A stretch of 64,000 nucleotides of DNA, from positions 1 through 64,000 of the forward strand of contig NZ_JAODNW010000008.1 of NCBI RefSeq assembly GCF_025398255.1, read 5' to 3'. Each line of letters begins with the position of its first letter. Positions within the stretch are counted from its first letter, which is position 1. Positions 44,500 to 53,342 of this stretch are shown piece by piece. This DNA is from Chelativorans intermedius. GTDB lineage: Bacteria; Pseudomonadota; Alphaproteobacteria; Rhizobiales; Rhizobiaceae. Under the pieces are notes generated by a model. It was not told the origin of the DNA, made no database searches, and saw only the letters and a list, made by a program, of their open reading frames with translations. A program made the position numbers and the translations under genes.

Positions 44500-46260
44500 T
44501 CAGTCGCCCACGGCCACACCTTCGCGCCGCGGATCGGCGCCGCCTTCCAGCCCGCGGGGCGTGAAGGCGACGCCGTGCAGGCCGGAGGTCAGGTCGGTGA
44601 CGCGCACCGTGTAGCCCATGGCCTCCAGTTCGTCGGCCAGCTCCTCGGCCGGTGTGCCGGCCTCCAGGTCGTAGGTGCCGAAGCGGTTGGTCAGATGGGC
44701 GAGCGAGATCGCCTGCTGCATGTCCATCCGCCAGTCGATCAGCGCGATGATGGTGTTGGCCACATAGGGAATGATGTTCGAGCCGCCGGGCGAGCCGAGC
44801 GCGAAGGCGGGCCTTCCTTCTTCCAGAATGATGGTCGGCGCCATGGAGGAGCGCGGCCGCTTGCCCGCCTCCACCCGGTTGGCCACCGCCTGGCCGTCGC
44901 TTTCGGGCAGGAAGGAGAAGTCGGTGAGCTGGTTGTTGAGCAGGAAGCCCGCCGCCATCTGCCGGGAGCCGAAGCCGTTCTCGATGCTGGCGGTCATGGA
45001 GGCGATGTTGCCCTCCGCGTCGACAATCACGAAATGCGAGGTCGAGCGCCGTTCCGGCTCCAGGCCGGGAAGCCGCAGCTCCGCCTTGTCCCAGGGCGGC
45101 GTGCCGGCCGTCACCGCCTTCTGCTCAAGCGCGTCCGGCCGCCGCAAGAGCCGCGCCCGATCCGCCAGATAGGCCTGGTCGAGCAGCCCCTGGGGCATCG
45201 AGACGAAGTCGCTGTCGGCCATGTAGAGCCCGCGGTCGGCAAAGGCCAGCCGCGTGGCATCGCCGATGATGCGCCAGCTTTCGGGGTCGTCCGGCCCCAG
45301 CGTCGCCAGGTCGAAATGCGAGACCATGCCGAGGATCTGGCCCACCGTCAGCCCGCCGGAGGAGGGCGGCCCCATGCCGCAGACCTCATACCCGCGATAG
45401 GGCGCGCAGACGGCCGGCCGCTCCTTCACCTCGTAGGCGGCCAGGTCCTCGAGGCTCAACAGCCCCGGATTGGTGGGGTGGTCGCGCACCGCCGCGACGA
45501 TCTTTCCGGCGATCTCCCCGGTATAGAAGGCGTCGGCCCCGCCCTCGGCGATGGCCCGCAGCGTCGCGGCATAGTCCGGGTTGGCCAGCCGCGCCCCTTC
45601 GGCCAGCGGCTCGCCCGCCGCATCGTAGAAATAGGCGCGGGCCGCCGGCTGGGTGTCGAGCTTGCCACGGTCGTTGGCGATCAGCCGGTGCAGCCTCGGC
45701 GAGACGGCAAAGCCCTCCTCGGCGCGCGCGATGGCCGGTTGGAAGAGCTCGGCCCAGTCGAGCCGGCCATAGCGCGCATGCACCGTCTCCATCAGCCGCA
45801 CGACCCCCGGTGTGCCCACCGAGCGGCCGCCGATCACCGCGTCGAAGAAGGCCAGCGGTTCGCCCTTTTCGTCCAGAAAGAGCGCCGGTGTCGCTGCCGC
45901 CGGTGCGGTCTCGCGCCCGTCGAAGGTGGTGATCTCGCCGCTTTCGGCATCATACCAGACGAGGAAGCCGCCGCCGCCCAGGCCCGAGGATTGCGGCTCG
46001 ACCAGCCCGAGCACGGTCTGCACGGCCACCAGCGCGTCGGCCGCGCTGCCGCCGCGGCGCAGCACGTCGAGCCCGGCCTCGGCGGCCAGCGGGTTGGCTG
46101 CCGCCACCATCTGGCGGCTGGCCCGTGTTACCGTGCGTTCGCTGCTGCCGGTGGCCATCTCCGGGGCCACCGCATCCGCTGCCTGCTGGGCGGCGGCGGG
46201 CGCGGCGAGCGCCAGGGGCAGGCCGAGCGCCAGCGCCCATCTCCATCCTGTCATGCGCAT
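44500..46260 (-). CDS. ggt: Gamma-glutamyltransferase (periplasmic)
   Basis: N-terminal-nucleophile enzyme that hydrolyses glutathione and transfers gamma-glutamyl groups. 586 aa. Signal peptide about 1-23 (WALALGLPLALAAPAAAQQ). The autocatalytic Thr is in RRSTSHFVIVDAEGN (the nucleophile Thr opens the small subunit), and PSSGG-type GPPSSGGLTVGQ and SSMAPTI segments are visible. ATG 46260 is chosen since AAGGAG lies eight bases upstream; GTG 46269 is possible. Stop of lipB is one base away, so the two genes are one operon. Confidence 0.94.
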   Translation of the reverse strand: MRMTGWRWALALGLPLALAAPAAAQQAADAVAPEMATGSSERTVTRASRQMVAAANPLAAEAGLDVLRRGGSAADALVAVQTVLGLVEPQSSGLGGGGFLVWYDAESGEITTFDGRETAPAAATPALFLDEKGEPLAFFDAVIGGRSVGTPGVVRLMETVHARYGRLDWAELFQPAIARAEEGFAVSPRLHRLIANDRGKLDTQPAARAYFYDAAGEPLAEGARLANPDYAATLRAIAEGGADAFYTGEIAGKIVAAVRDHPTNPGLLSLEDLAAYEVKERPAVCAPYRGYEVCGMGPPSSGGLTVGQILGMVSHFDLATLGPDDPESWRIIGDATRLAFADRGLYMADSDFVSMPQGLLDQAYLADRARLLRRPDALEQKAVTAGTPPWDKAELRLPGLEPERRSTSHFVIVDAEGNIASMTASIENGFGSRQMAAGFLLNNQLTDFSFLPESDGQAVANRVEAGKRPRSSMAPTIILEEGRPAFALGSPGGSNIIPYVANTIIALIDWRMDMQQAISLAHLTNRFGTYDLEAGTPAEELADELEAMGYTVRVTDLTSGLHGVAFTPRGLEGGADPRREGVAVGD

Positions 46261-46261
46261 G

Positions 46262-47005
46262 TCATGCACTCCTTGCCAAGGCCCCGTCCCGCCCGGCCTC
46301 AGCCGGCCCGAAGATTTCCTCGAAGGCCAGCTTCAGCGCCACGTCGTAGTCGGCCATCGTCACCGGCAGGCCGAGATCCACCAGGCTCGTCACGCCATAG
46401 CCGGCAATGCCGCAGGGCACGATGCCGCCATAGTGCGAAAGCTCCGGTTCCACATTCACGGCGATGCCGTGAAAGCTCACCCAGCGGCGCAGACGCACGC
46501 CGATGGCAGCGATCTTGTCTTCCATCGGGCTGCCGTCGGGCAGCGGCGGCTTGTCGGGGCGCACCACCCACACGCCGACGCGGCCTTGCCGCCGCTCGCC
46601 CCTGACGTTGAAGCGGGCGAGGCTGGCAATCACCCATTCCTCGAGCGCGGAGACGAAGGCGCGCACATCCTCGCGCCGCCGCTTGAGGTCCAGCATCACA
46701 TAGGCGACGCGCTGTCCCGGCCCGTGATAGGTGTATTCGCCGCCGCGCCCGGTCTTGAAGACGGGAAACCGCCCGGCGTCCAGAAGGTCTTCCGCCCTGG
46801 CGCTCGTGCCGGCGGTGTAAAGCGGCGGATGCTCGACGAGCCACACCATCTCTCCCGCCGCGCCGTTGCGGATGGCCGCCGCCCGCGCCTCCATGAAGGC
46901 CACCGCCCGCTCATAGGGTACAAGCCCCGGTTCGACGCGCCATTCCACCGGCGCCCCTGTCTGGCGCGGCAGAAAGGTGGGGGCCGTCCGTGCCGTTTCG
47001 CTCAT
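46262..47005 (-). CDS. lipB: Octanoyl-[acyl-carrier-protein]--protein octanoyltransferase
   Basis: Transfers octanoate from ACP to lipoate-dependent proteins. 247 aa. The catalytic Lys is in [15 protein letters not shown] and the Cys nucleophile in [16 protein letters not shown]; the N-terminal [23 protein letters not shown] is the other family signature. ATG 47005 ([11 protein letters not shown]) has GGAG upstream. Upstream gene of ggt. Confidence 0.95.
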   Translation of the reverse strand: MSETARTAPTFLPRQTGAPVEWRVEPGLVPYERAVAFMEARAAAIRNGAAGEMVWLVEHPPLYTAGTSARAEDLLDAGRFPVFKTGRGGEYTYHGPGQRVAYVMLDLKRRREDVRAFVSALEEWVIASLARFNVRGERRQGRVGVWVVRPDKPPLPDGSPMEDKIAAIGVRLRRWVSFHGIAVNVEPELSHYGGIVPCGIAGYGVTSLVDLGLPVTMADYDVALKLAFEEIFGPAEAGRDGALARSA

Positions 47006-47208
47006 TGTCGCAACTCCATGCCGGCATATGACCCCGAAACGGTGCCGAGGTCCAGAACCGCGCTGCCTGCCACGGGCGCCGTTGGGCGGGAGAGGCGGAT
47101 CCGCCTTCCGCCGGGGCGCGCCGCGCCGTCGGCGGGCACGGCAAGGCTCGCCGATGCGCCATGATCGGCCGCCTGGCATCCGGTTCTTGAAGGGAAGGGG
47201 AGGAGGGA

Positions 47209-47293
47209 TGGTGCGGTCGAGAAGACTCGAACTTCCACGGGTTGCCCCACAGCGACCTCAACGCTGCGCGTCTACCAATTCCGCCACGACCGC
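47209..47293 (-). tRNA. tRNA-Leu (anticodon GAG)
   Basis: 85 nt with encoded CCA. Acceptor GCGGTCG/CGACCGC is perfect; the anticodon stem CAGCG/CGCTG encloses TTGAGGT, anticodon GAG; the long variable arm GTGGGGCAACCCGTGG is of the class II type; T arm GTTCGAGTC. Confidence 0.95.
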
Positions 47294-47304
47294 ACGCAAC
47301 GAAA

Positions 47305-47357
47305 GGCCGGTAGCGACCGGCCACGGCGCATGTAGCAAATCACTTTTGGCGAAACAA
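47305..47357 (-). promoter_or_regulatory. Candidate promoter and leader hairpin of tRNA-Leu
   Basis: Minus strand: TTGTTT (47352-47357), 16-nt spacer, CTACAT (47330-47335). A perfect leader hairpin, GGCCGGT-AGCG-ACCGGCC (47305-47322), precedes the tRNA by 12 nt and may be an RNase processing site. Confidence 0.45.
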
Positions 47358-47543
47358 GTATGCCATGCGCCAAATCGGCGGAAAAAACACATCGCGCGCT
47401 GCCCGCTCCGGCCGCCGTTCCTCGGGTGCGGATCGGGGTGGCGGCCTGTGAATGTCCGGCGGCGGGGCTTGTATTCCCGCCAGCCCGCGCTACAGGTGGC
47501 ACGTCACGGGGCGTTGCCGGTTGAAACCGAGGGAGAAGCGCCG

Positions 47544-48965
47544 TTGAGCGAGCCTGAGACGGAACGGACCGAGGCCACCCCCGCCGACGAGGCGGCCGGC
47601 CATGACATCTATGGCGAGGACGGCGCCGTCTCCGCACCTTTCCTGGCGCATGTGGGCGCGGCGATTGCCGACCGCGATACGCTGGCGCTGAAGCGCGACG
47701 TCGGCAGCCTCCACCAGTCGGAGATCGGCGACCTTCTCCAGGCTCTTTCACCCGAGCAGCGCCGTGCGCTGGTGCGGCTGATGGGCGAGGAGTTCGACTT
47801 CACCGCCCTTACCGAGGTGGACGACGCCGTCCGTCTCGATATCGTCGGCAGCCTGCCCAACGCGCAGATTGCAAGGGCGCTGCAGCACCTCGATTCCGAC
47901 GATGCGGTCTACATCCTCGAAGACCTCGACCAGGCCGACCAGGACGAGATTCTCGCCCAGCTTCCCTTCACCGAGCGGGTGCGCCTGCGCCGCTCCCTGG
48001 GCTACCCGGAGGAGACCGCCGGCCGGCGCATGCAGACGGAGTTCGTCGCCGTGCCGCCCTTCTGGACGGTCGGCCAGACCATCGACTACATGCGCGAGGA
48101 GCAGAACCTGCCCGATTCCTTCTCGCAGATCTTCGTCGTCGATCCGACCTTCCGTCTGGTCGGTGCAGTCGATCTCGACCGCATCCTGCGCACCCAGCGC
48201 GCCGTCAGGATCGAGGAGGTGATGCGCGAGACGCCGCACGCCATCCCCGCCACCATGGACCAGGAGGAGGCGGCACAGATCTTCGAGCAGTACGACCTCC
48301 TGTCGGCCGCCGTGGTGGACGAGAACGGCCGTCTGGTGGGCGTCCTGACCATTGACGACGTGGTCGACGTCATCACCCAGGAGGCGGAAGAAGACCTCAT
48401 GCGCATGAGCGGCGTGGGCGACGAGGAGCTGTCGGACTCCGTGCTCGCCGCCAGCCGCTCGCGCGTTCCCTGGCTGATGGTCAATCTCGTCACCGCCTTC
48501 CTGGCCGCCTCCGTCATCGGCCTGTTCGACGCCACCATCCAGCAGGTGGTGGCGCTGGCCGTCCTCATGCCCATCGTCGCCGGCATGGGCGGCAATGCGG
48601 GCTCGCAGACCATGACGGTGACGGTGCGCGCGCTCGCCACCCGCGAGCTCGACATCTACAATGCCGGGCGCATCATCCGGCGCGAGATGGGCGTGGGCCT
48701 GCTCAACGGCATCATCTTCGCCACGCTGATCGGCCTCGTGGCCGGCCTGTGGTTCGAGAACATGCACATCGGCGGCCTCATCGCTGCCGCCATGGTCATC
48801 AACATGTTTGTGGCGGCCCTGGCCGGCATCCTCATTCCGCTGCTCCTCGACCGGCTGGGCATCGATCCGGCGGTGGCCTCCTCCGTCTTCCTCACCACGG
48901 TGACGGATGTCGTCGGCTTCTTCGCCTTTCTGGGGCTTGCCACCTGGTGGTTCGGCTTCCTCTGA
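47544..48965 (+). CDS. mgtE: Magnesium transporter MgtE
   Basis: Mg2+ channel, 473 aa. N-terminal MgtE-N domain (about 35-140; LHQSEIGDLLQALSPEQRRALV), two CBS domains (about 145-270; VVDENGRLVGVLTIDDVVDVI), then five transmembrane helices with the signature MPIVAGMGGNAGSQTMTVTVRALA near 340. TTG 47544 is the start: GAGGGAGA lies about eight bases upstream and the length is normal. No plausible longer start. No Mg2+ riboswitch is recognisable in the 250-bp leader, which also holds tRNA-Leu promoter sequence on the other strand. Confidence 0.94.
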   Translation: MSEPETERTEATPADEAAGHDIYGEDGAVSAPFLAHVGAAIADRDTLALKRDVGSLHQSEIGDLLQALSPEQRRALVRLMGEEFDFTALTEVDDAVRLDIVGSLPNAQIARALQHLDSDDAVYILEDLDQADQDEILAQLPFTERVRLRRSLGYPEETAGRRMQTEFVAVPPFWTVGQTIDYMREEQNLPDSFSQIFVVDPTFRLVGAVDLDRILRTQRAVRIEEVMRETPHAIPATMDQEEAAQIFEQYDLLSAAVVDENGRLVGVLTIDDVVDVITQEAEEDLMRMSGVGDEELSDSVLAASRSRVPWLMVNLVTAFLAASVIGLFDATIQQVVALAVLMPIVAGMGGNAGSQTMTVTVRALATRELDIYNAGRIIRREMGVGLLNGIIFATLIGLVAGLWFENMHIGGLIAAAMVINMFVAALAGILIPLLLDRLGIDPAVASSVFLTTVTDVVGFFAFLGLATWWFGFL

Positions 48966-48970
48966 CGCGG

Positions 48971-49002
48971 CATGCCGGAAACGCAGGCCCGGTTCCGGCA
49001 TG
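48971..49002 (+). terminator. Inverted repeat after mgtE
   Basis: CATGCCGGAA (48971-48980) pairs with TTCCGGCATG (48993-49002), a perfect ten-bp stem with a 12-nt loop, five bases beyond the mgtE stop. No T tract follows, so it is a terminator-like or mRNA-stabilising hairpin. Confidence 0.45.
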
Positions 49003-49049
49003 AACACGCCGCCGGGCGGAAAAGAAAATATTCCGCGATGAATTGACTT

Positions 49050-49059
49050 TTACGTAAAT
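49050..49059 (+). promoter_or_regulatory. TTTACGTAAA palindrome, candidate LiuR operator
   Basis: A perfect ten-bp palindrome 45 bp before the MerR-type gene. The LiuR regulator family of alphaproteobacteria is known to bind TTTACGT-type palindromes and to repress its own gene, so autoregulation is plausible. TTGACT immediately upstream (49044-49049) could be the -35. Confidence 0.45.
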
Positions 49060-49104
49060 CAGGTGGCAACCTCGCCCATTCTGGGAAACGAGTCTGGCAG
49101 GCGC

Positions 49105-49491
49105 ATGCGGGAATATTACACGATTACCGAGCTGACCCGCGAATTCGGCATCTCGACGCGCACCTTGCGCTTCTACGAGGATGAGGGACTCATCAATCCC
49201 GTGCGCCGCGGGCGCACACGCCTCTACCGCCCCTCCGACAGGCACCTGGTGCGCCAGATCCTGCGCGGCCGCCGGCTGGGCTTCTCCATCAGCGAGATTC
49301 GCGAGATCATCCAGGTCTACAAGGCGCCGCCCGGCGAGGTGGGCCAGCTTCACCTGATGATCCAGAAGATCGAGGAGAAGCGGCAGCACCTGCGCCAGAA
49401 GCGCCGCGATCTGGAAGACACGCTGCAGGAGCTCGACCAGGCCGAGGAAGCCTGCGTCGAGCGGCTGGCCGAGCTGGGGGTGAAGACCTGA
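49105..49491 (+). CDS. MerR-family regulator, LiuR-like
   Basis: 128-aa regulator. The winged HTH is at the start (YYTITELTREFGISTRTLRFYEDEGLINPVRRGRTRLY), followed by a coiled coil with many Arg/Glu residues (about 75-120). No metal-binding cysteines as in metal-sensing MerR proteins; Cys near 117 is isolated. This form matches LiuR, regulator of branched-chain amino acid and fatty acid catabolism. The start ATG 49105 fits the family N-terminus; GTG 49063 is possible. The catabolic genes are not adjacent. Confidence 0.8.
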   Translation: MREYYTITELTREFGISTRTLRFYEDEGLINPVRRGRTRLYRPSDRHLVRQILRGRRLGFSISEIREIIQVYKAPPGEVGQLHLMIQKIEEKRQHLRQKRRDLEDTLQELDQAEEACVERLAELGVKT

Positions 49492-49528
49492 CGGGCAGGG
49501 CACATGCCGCGCGTTCCGGGCAGCGACT

Positions 49529-50008
49529 TCAGAACCAGCGCCGCACCTTCTTCTGGTAATCGCGATAGCGCTTGCCGAAGCGCAGCGCCAGGTGCCGCTC
49601 CTCCGGCTCGACGGCGAGCTTCTGCGTGGCGAATGCCAGGGCAAGCCCCGTCAGGAAGAACCACGCCATCCCGCTGATCATGCCGATGGCGAACAGCAGT
49701 GCAACATTGCCCAGATAGATGGGATTGCGGCTGAAGGTGTAGGGGCCGCCGGTGACCAGATGCGCCGCGCCACGGTTGGCCATGAAGGTGGTTCCGGCCC
49801 GTTGCAGGGCACGCACCGCCGAAATCTCCATCAGCACCGCCGCCAGCGCGACCAGCCAGCCGAGCGCGAAGAGCAGATCGGCAAGCGGCGAGCCGAACCA
49901 GGGCAGCGGCACCGCATAGCCCAACAGCACCCCGGCAGCGATGGCGCAGGCAAGCAGGATGGGCGGCCAGGGAATGCGGCTCGGCGCATCGTCCGTCCGT
50001 TCGCTCAT
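49529..50008 (-). CDS. Isoprenylcysteine/phospholipid methyltransferase-like membrane protein
   Basis: 159-aa membrane protein with about four helices (ILLACAIAAGVLLGYAV, LLFALGWLVALAAVLM, NVALLFAIGMISGMAWFFLTGLALAF). It has the signature VTGGPYTFSRNPIYLGNVALLFAIG (about 86-110) and EERHLALRFGKRYRDYQKKVRRW at the end, typical of the ICMT/PEMT-like superfamily that methylates lipids or prenylcysteines with SAM. Substrate unknown. Its stop is 37 bp beyond the MerR gene in convergent orientation. Confidence 0.85.
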   Translation of the reverse strand: MSERTDDAPSRIPWPPILLACAIAAGVLLGYAVPLPWFGSPLADLLFALGWLVALAAVLMEISAVRALQRAGTTFMANRGAAHLVTGGPYTFSRNPIYLGNVALLFAIGMISGMAWFFLTGLALAFATQKLAVEPEERHLALRFGKRYRDYQKKVRRWF

Positions 50009-50056
50009 GGGTGCGATACCTCCTTGCAGGTTCGGGCAGCGGTTCCGCCAGTCCCG

Positions 50057-51019
50057 TCAGCCATTGTTTTCGACGCTGCAGCGAAAGGCAACATCCTCCA
50101 GCCACTGTTGCGCGGCGGCGTCGCGCTGCGGGTCGTAAAGGATGGCGAGACGATCCTCCACCCGCGCTGTCTCCAGCAGGCAGGCGCAATAGGCGCGGCA
50201 GAAGGGCTCCGCCCGCGCGCTCGCGCATTGCGCGGTGCAGGCGCCGAGAAAGCTTTCGGAAAGATCGGGCTGGGCCGGCGGCAAGACCTGGGCGAACAGC
50301 CACACGCCCGAAAAGAGCACTGGCTGGTGCAGCAGATAGAAGGCGAGGCTGTGTCGCCCCGCCGCTCCCAGAAGCCGCGCCCCGCCCGCCGGGGCGGACG
50401 CCGCCATCCGCGCCGTCAGGCCGCTGTGCGTTGCCGCCTTGGCCGCCGCTATTCCCGCCAGCACGGCCGCGAACCAGGGAAAGATGGGGATATAGTCGTT
50501 GGAGCCCGGCACGTTGCGCGAAAGCCCGCTCCACCAGAAGGCCGGCTGGTCGAGAACCGGCGCGTGGATCGCCTGCGGCGCCACCGCCACCGCCGCGGCC
50601 AACGCAATCAGCGTCGGTGTCGGCAGCCGCAGCACGGCAATCCCCAGCAGGCTCGACAGCGCGATGTTGTGCAGGATGCCGAAGAAGATGAAGGCGTCCG
50701 GCGTCACGACATATGTCACGGCGGTGATGGCCGCCGCCGCCGCCAAGATCATTGCCAGCCGCCGCGCAAAGGCCCGCCAGCGTACCCCCCGCCCATGCGC
50801 GAGATAGAGGCTCACCCCCACCAGGAACAGAAAGGAGGTGGCGATCACGCGCGCGAAGATGCGCCAGCCGCCGCTCACCGAGGTGCCGGGCTCAATATAG
50901 CCGAAGAAATCGAGATCCCAGGTGAAATGGTACACCGCCATCGCCACCAGCGCGACACCGCGCGCGATGTCGATGATCTCGATGCGTTGGTGTATGGTCT
51001 GCGTCGACTGCGGTTCCAT
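50057..51019 (-). CDS. DUF1624 / heparan-alpha-glucosaminide acetyltransferase-like membrane protein
   Basis: 320-aa protein with about eight transmembrane helices. Starts RIEIIDIARGVALVAMAVYHFTWDLDFFGY (about 11-40), with the conserved D-x-x-R-G and the HF region of the family; ATSFLFLVGVSLYLAHGRG and SLAFYLLHQPVLFSGVW further on. ATG 51019 has GGGAGACGC upstream; longer frames are spurious. The C-terminal 90 residues carry several Cys (CTAQCASARAEPFCRAYCACLLE) that are unusual for the family and might bind metal or form disulfides. Function unknown. Confidence 0.8.
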   Translation of the reverse strand: MEPQSTQTIHQRIEIIDIARGVALVAMAVYHFTWDLDFFGYIEPGTSVSGGWRIFARVIATSFLFLVGVSLYLAHGRGVRWRAFARRLAMILAAAAAITAVTYVVTPDAFIFFGILHNIALSSLLGIAVLRLPTPTLIALAAAVAVAPQAIHAPVLDQPAFWWSGLSRNVPGSNDYIPIFPWFAAVLAGIAAAKAATHSGLTARMAASAPAGGARLLGAAGRHSLAFYLLHQPVLFSGVWLFAQVLPPAQPDLSESFLGACTAQCASARAEPFCRAYCACLLETARVEDRLAILYDPQRDAAAQQWLEDVAFRCSVENNG

Positions 51020-51155
51020 GCGTCTCCCGGGCCGGCCCGTCGCGGCAGGCGGTGAATCGTGCAATTGCGTGCGCCGAGGAACGCATATTCGGGCCGATCG
51101 TTCAATGGCGGGTGCCCTGCATGCGCCGTCCCGCAGCCGCAAGCAGGAGGGGAGA

Positions 51156-51986
51156 ATGAAACACCTGTCGGCGAACGGCGCCCGGATTCCGGCGCTCGGA
51201 CTGGGCACCTGGACGCTGGAGGGGCGCGCCTGCACCGATCTGGTCGCCCACGCGCTTTCCCTCGGATACCGGCATGTGGACACCGCCGCCATCTATGGCA
51301 ACGAGCGCGCGGTGGGCGAGGCGATCCGGGCGTCGGGCCTGCCGCGCCGGGAAATCTTCCTCACCACCAAGGTGTGGTGGACGGGTCTGGCCGCCGATGC
51401 GCTGCGGCGCTCGGCCATGGAAAGCCTTAAGCGGCTGGGGCTCGATCATGTCGACCTGCTGCTCGTCCATTGGCCCAGTCCCGCCATTCCCCTGGCCGAA
51501 ACCATGGCGGCGCTGGCCGCAGTGCGCGAGGAGGGGCTCGCGCGCCACATCGGGGTCTCCAACTTCCCCTCGCGGCTGCTGGAGGAGGCGGTGTGCCTGT
51601 CGCCCGCGCCGCTGGTCGCCAATCAGGTGGAGTATCACCCCTATCTGGACCAGACACGGGTGCACGCGGCATGCCGCGCCCATGGCATGGCGATGGTCGC
51701 CTATTGCCCGCTTTATCGCGGCGGCGCGCTGCTGGCCGAGCCGCCGGTGGTCGAAGCCGCCGCCCGCCACGGCAGGACGCCGGCCCAGGTGGTGCTGCGC
51801 TGGCACGTCCAGCAGGAGGATGTGGCCGTCATCCCGCGCACCCGCCGCATGGAAAGGCTCGCCGAGAATGCCGGCATCTTCGATTTCTCGCTGGACGAGG
51901 CGGAGATGGCGGCCATCGGCCGGTTGCGCAGCAACGGGCGGCGCCTGTGCGACTACGGCTTTTCCCCGCAGTGGGACACGCCATAG
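51156..51986 (+). CDS. Aldo/keto reductase
   Basis: 276-aa NADPH-dependent oxidoreductase of the AKR superfamily (2,5-diketo-gluconate-reductase-like). Catalytic tetrad: Asp42, Tyr47 (VDTAAIYGNE), Lys72 (TTKVWW) and His105 (LLLVHWPSP). GVSNF and VEYHPYLDQ follow. ATG 51156 has AGGAGGGGAGA upstream, so the longer in-frame extension is rejected. Divergent from the DUF1624 gene. Confidence 0.93.
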   Translation: MKHLSANGARIPALGLGTWTLEGRACTDLVAHALSLGYRHVDTAAIYGNERAVGEAIRASGLPRREIFLTTKVWWTGLAADALRRSAMESLKRLGLDHVDLLLVHWPSPAIPLAETMAALAAVREEGLARHIGVSNFPSRLLEEAVCLSPAPLVANQVEYHPYLDQTRVHAACRAHGMAMVAYCPLYRGGALLAEPPVVEAAARHGRTPAQVVLRWHVQQEDVAVIPRTRRMERLAENAGIFDFSLDEAEMAAIGRLRSNGRRLCDYGFSPQWDTP

Positions 51987-52153
51987 ACGGCCCGCGTCCG
52001 GTGCTGGTTAACTTCGCGTTAGATCAACTACGCTAAGTTGAAACAAATGCCGGCCGGGGGTAGGGTGCGCATGTCGTCTCGTCCGCCGGTTGCAGCCTCG
52101 CACCTCGTGCGCGAGAGGCGAACGACACTCCGGGGGAAGGTCGAATTGGGGAC

Positions 52154-53227
52154 ATGTTGCAGAAGGCGAATCTCTCCGAGGGCAAGGACGACATTGCCAC
52201 CGCCGTCACGCAATCCATGCGCCGCATGGGCGTGGCCGGGCTGCCGCGCAATTACGAGATTTTCTATGAGGTGCTGACGGGTTCCAACCGCGAGCTCTGC
52301 GAAGCCTTCGCCGCGCTTGGCGAGCGGCCCACCCAGGCGGCCCTCGACGGCCTGTCGCGGAAATATTTCGCCCAGAGCAGCCGTCAGGAGTTTGTCGAGA
52401 ACGCCCATGATCAGATCTCCGCCCGCGCGGGCGAGATCGTGGCGCTCATCGGGCGCGAGCGCTCCTCGCTCGAAAAGTTCGGCCTCATCCTCGACCAGAC
52501 GACGGACGGGCTGGGCAGCCGCCAGGAAATCTCGCGCGAGCTGCTGCAGAAGATCGTCGGCATCATGGCTGCCGCCACCCAGACGACCCTCGACCAGGCA
52601 CGCCAGATCAGCCGCGCGATGGCGGAAAAGAGCGCCGAGCTCGAAAAGGTGAAGGCCAAGCTGGCGCAGTACAAGCGGCTGGCCGAGACCGATCCGCTGA
52701 CCGGCATATGGAACCGCCGCGCCTTCGACCGCAAGCTGGCGGAGGTCTATTCGGACCGCCGCTCCGTCATGTTTCATGCCCTGGTGCTTGCCGACATCGA
52801 CGGCTTCAAGGCGTTCAACGACCGGCACGGCCATCCGGTGGGTGATCGCATCCTGCAGATGGTCGCGCAGATGATCGATTCCACCAGCGGCGCGGCGGCC
52901 TTCGTGGCGCGCACCGGCGGCGAGGAGTTCGCCATCGTGCTCGACGGGCTGTCGCAGGATGCCGCCGCCCGCGTGGCCGAGGATGTGCGCAATGCCATCG
53001 CGGCCGCCGACTTCGCCATCGGCCCCTCGTCGTGCACCTATGGTCCCATCACCGTCTCGCTCGGCCTGTGCATGGCCTCCGAGGCGGCCGATGCCGACGA
53101 TCTCTACGCCAAGGCCGACCGCGCGCTCTATGCCTCCAAGGTGGGCGGGCGCAACCGCCTGACCCGCTTCTCCGCGCTGTCCGGCGGCAAACTGTCCAAG
53201 AAGTGGCTCCTCTACCGGGAGGAATAG
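52154..53227 (+). CDS. Diguanylate cyclase (GGDEF)
   Basis: 357-aa cytoplasmic protein that makes cyclic di-GMP. The N-terminal 160 residues are helical and contain no recognisable sensor domain; a coiled linker (AEKSAELEKVKAKLAQYKRL, 158-176) leads to the GGDEF domain with DPLTGIWNRRAFD (180-192), DIDGFKAFND and GGEEF (255-259). The inhibitory I-site (RxxD five residues before GGEEF) is replaced by GAAA, so product inhibition is probably absent. No transmembrane segment. Confidence 0.93.
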   Translation: MLQKANLSEGKDDIATAVTQSMRRMGVAGLPRNYEIFYEVLTGSNRELCEAFAALGERPTQAALDGLSRKYFAQSSRQEFVENAHDQISARAGEIVALIGRERSSLEKFGLILDQTTDGLGSRQEISRELLQKIVGIMAAATQTTLDQARQISRAMAEKSAELEKVKAKLAQYKRLAETDPLTGIWNRRAFDRKLAEVYSDRRSVMFHALVLADIDGFKAFNDRHGHPVGDRILQMVAQMIDSTSGAAAFVARTGGEEFAIVLDGLSQDAAARVAEDVRNAIAAADFAIGPSSCTYGPITVSLGLCMASEAADADDLYAKADRALYASKVGGRNRLTRFSALSGGKLSKKWLLYREE

Positions 53228-53342
53228 CGCCCTTGCCGCTTTTTGCCTTATTTATGTTAAAAGGCAGGAGAAGGGACGGCACAGCGGATTCGCCGTGCCG
53301 CACGGGCCGGCGGCCGGCCATTGTCAGGAGAGGATAGGTTTC

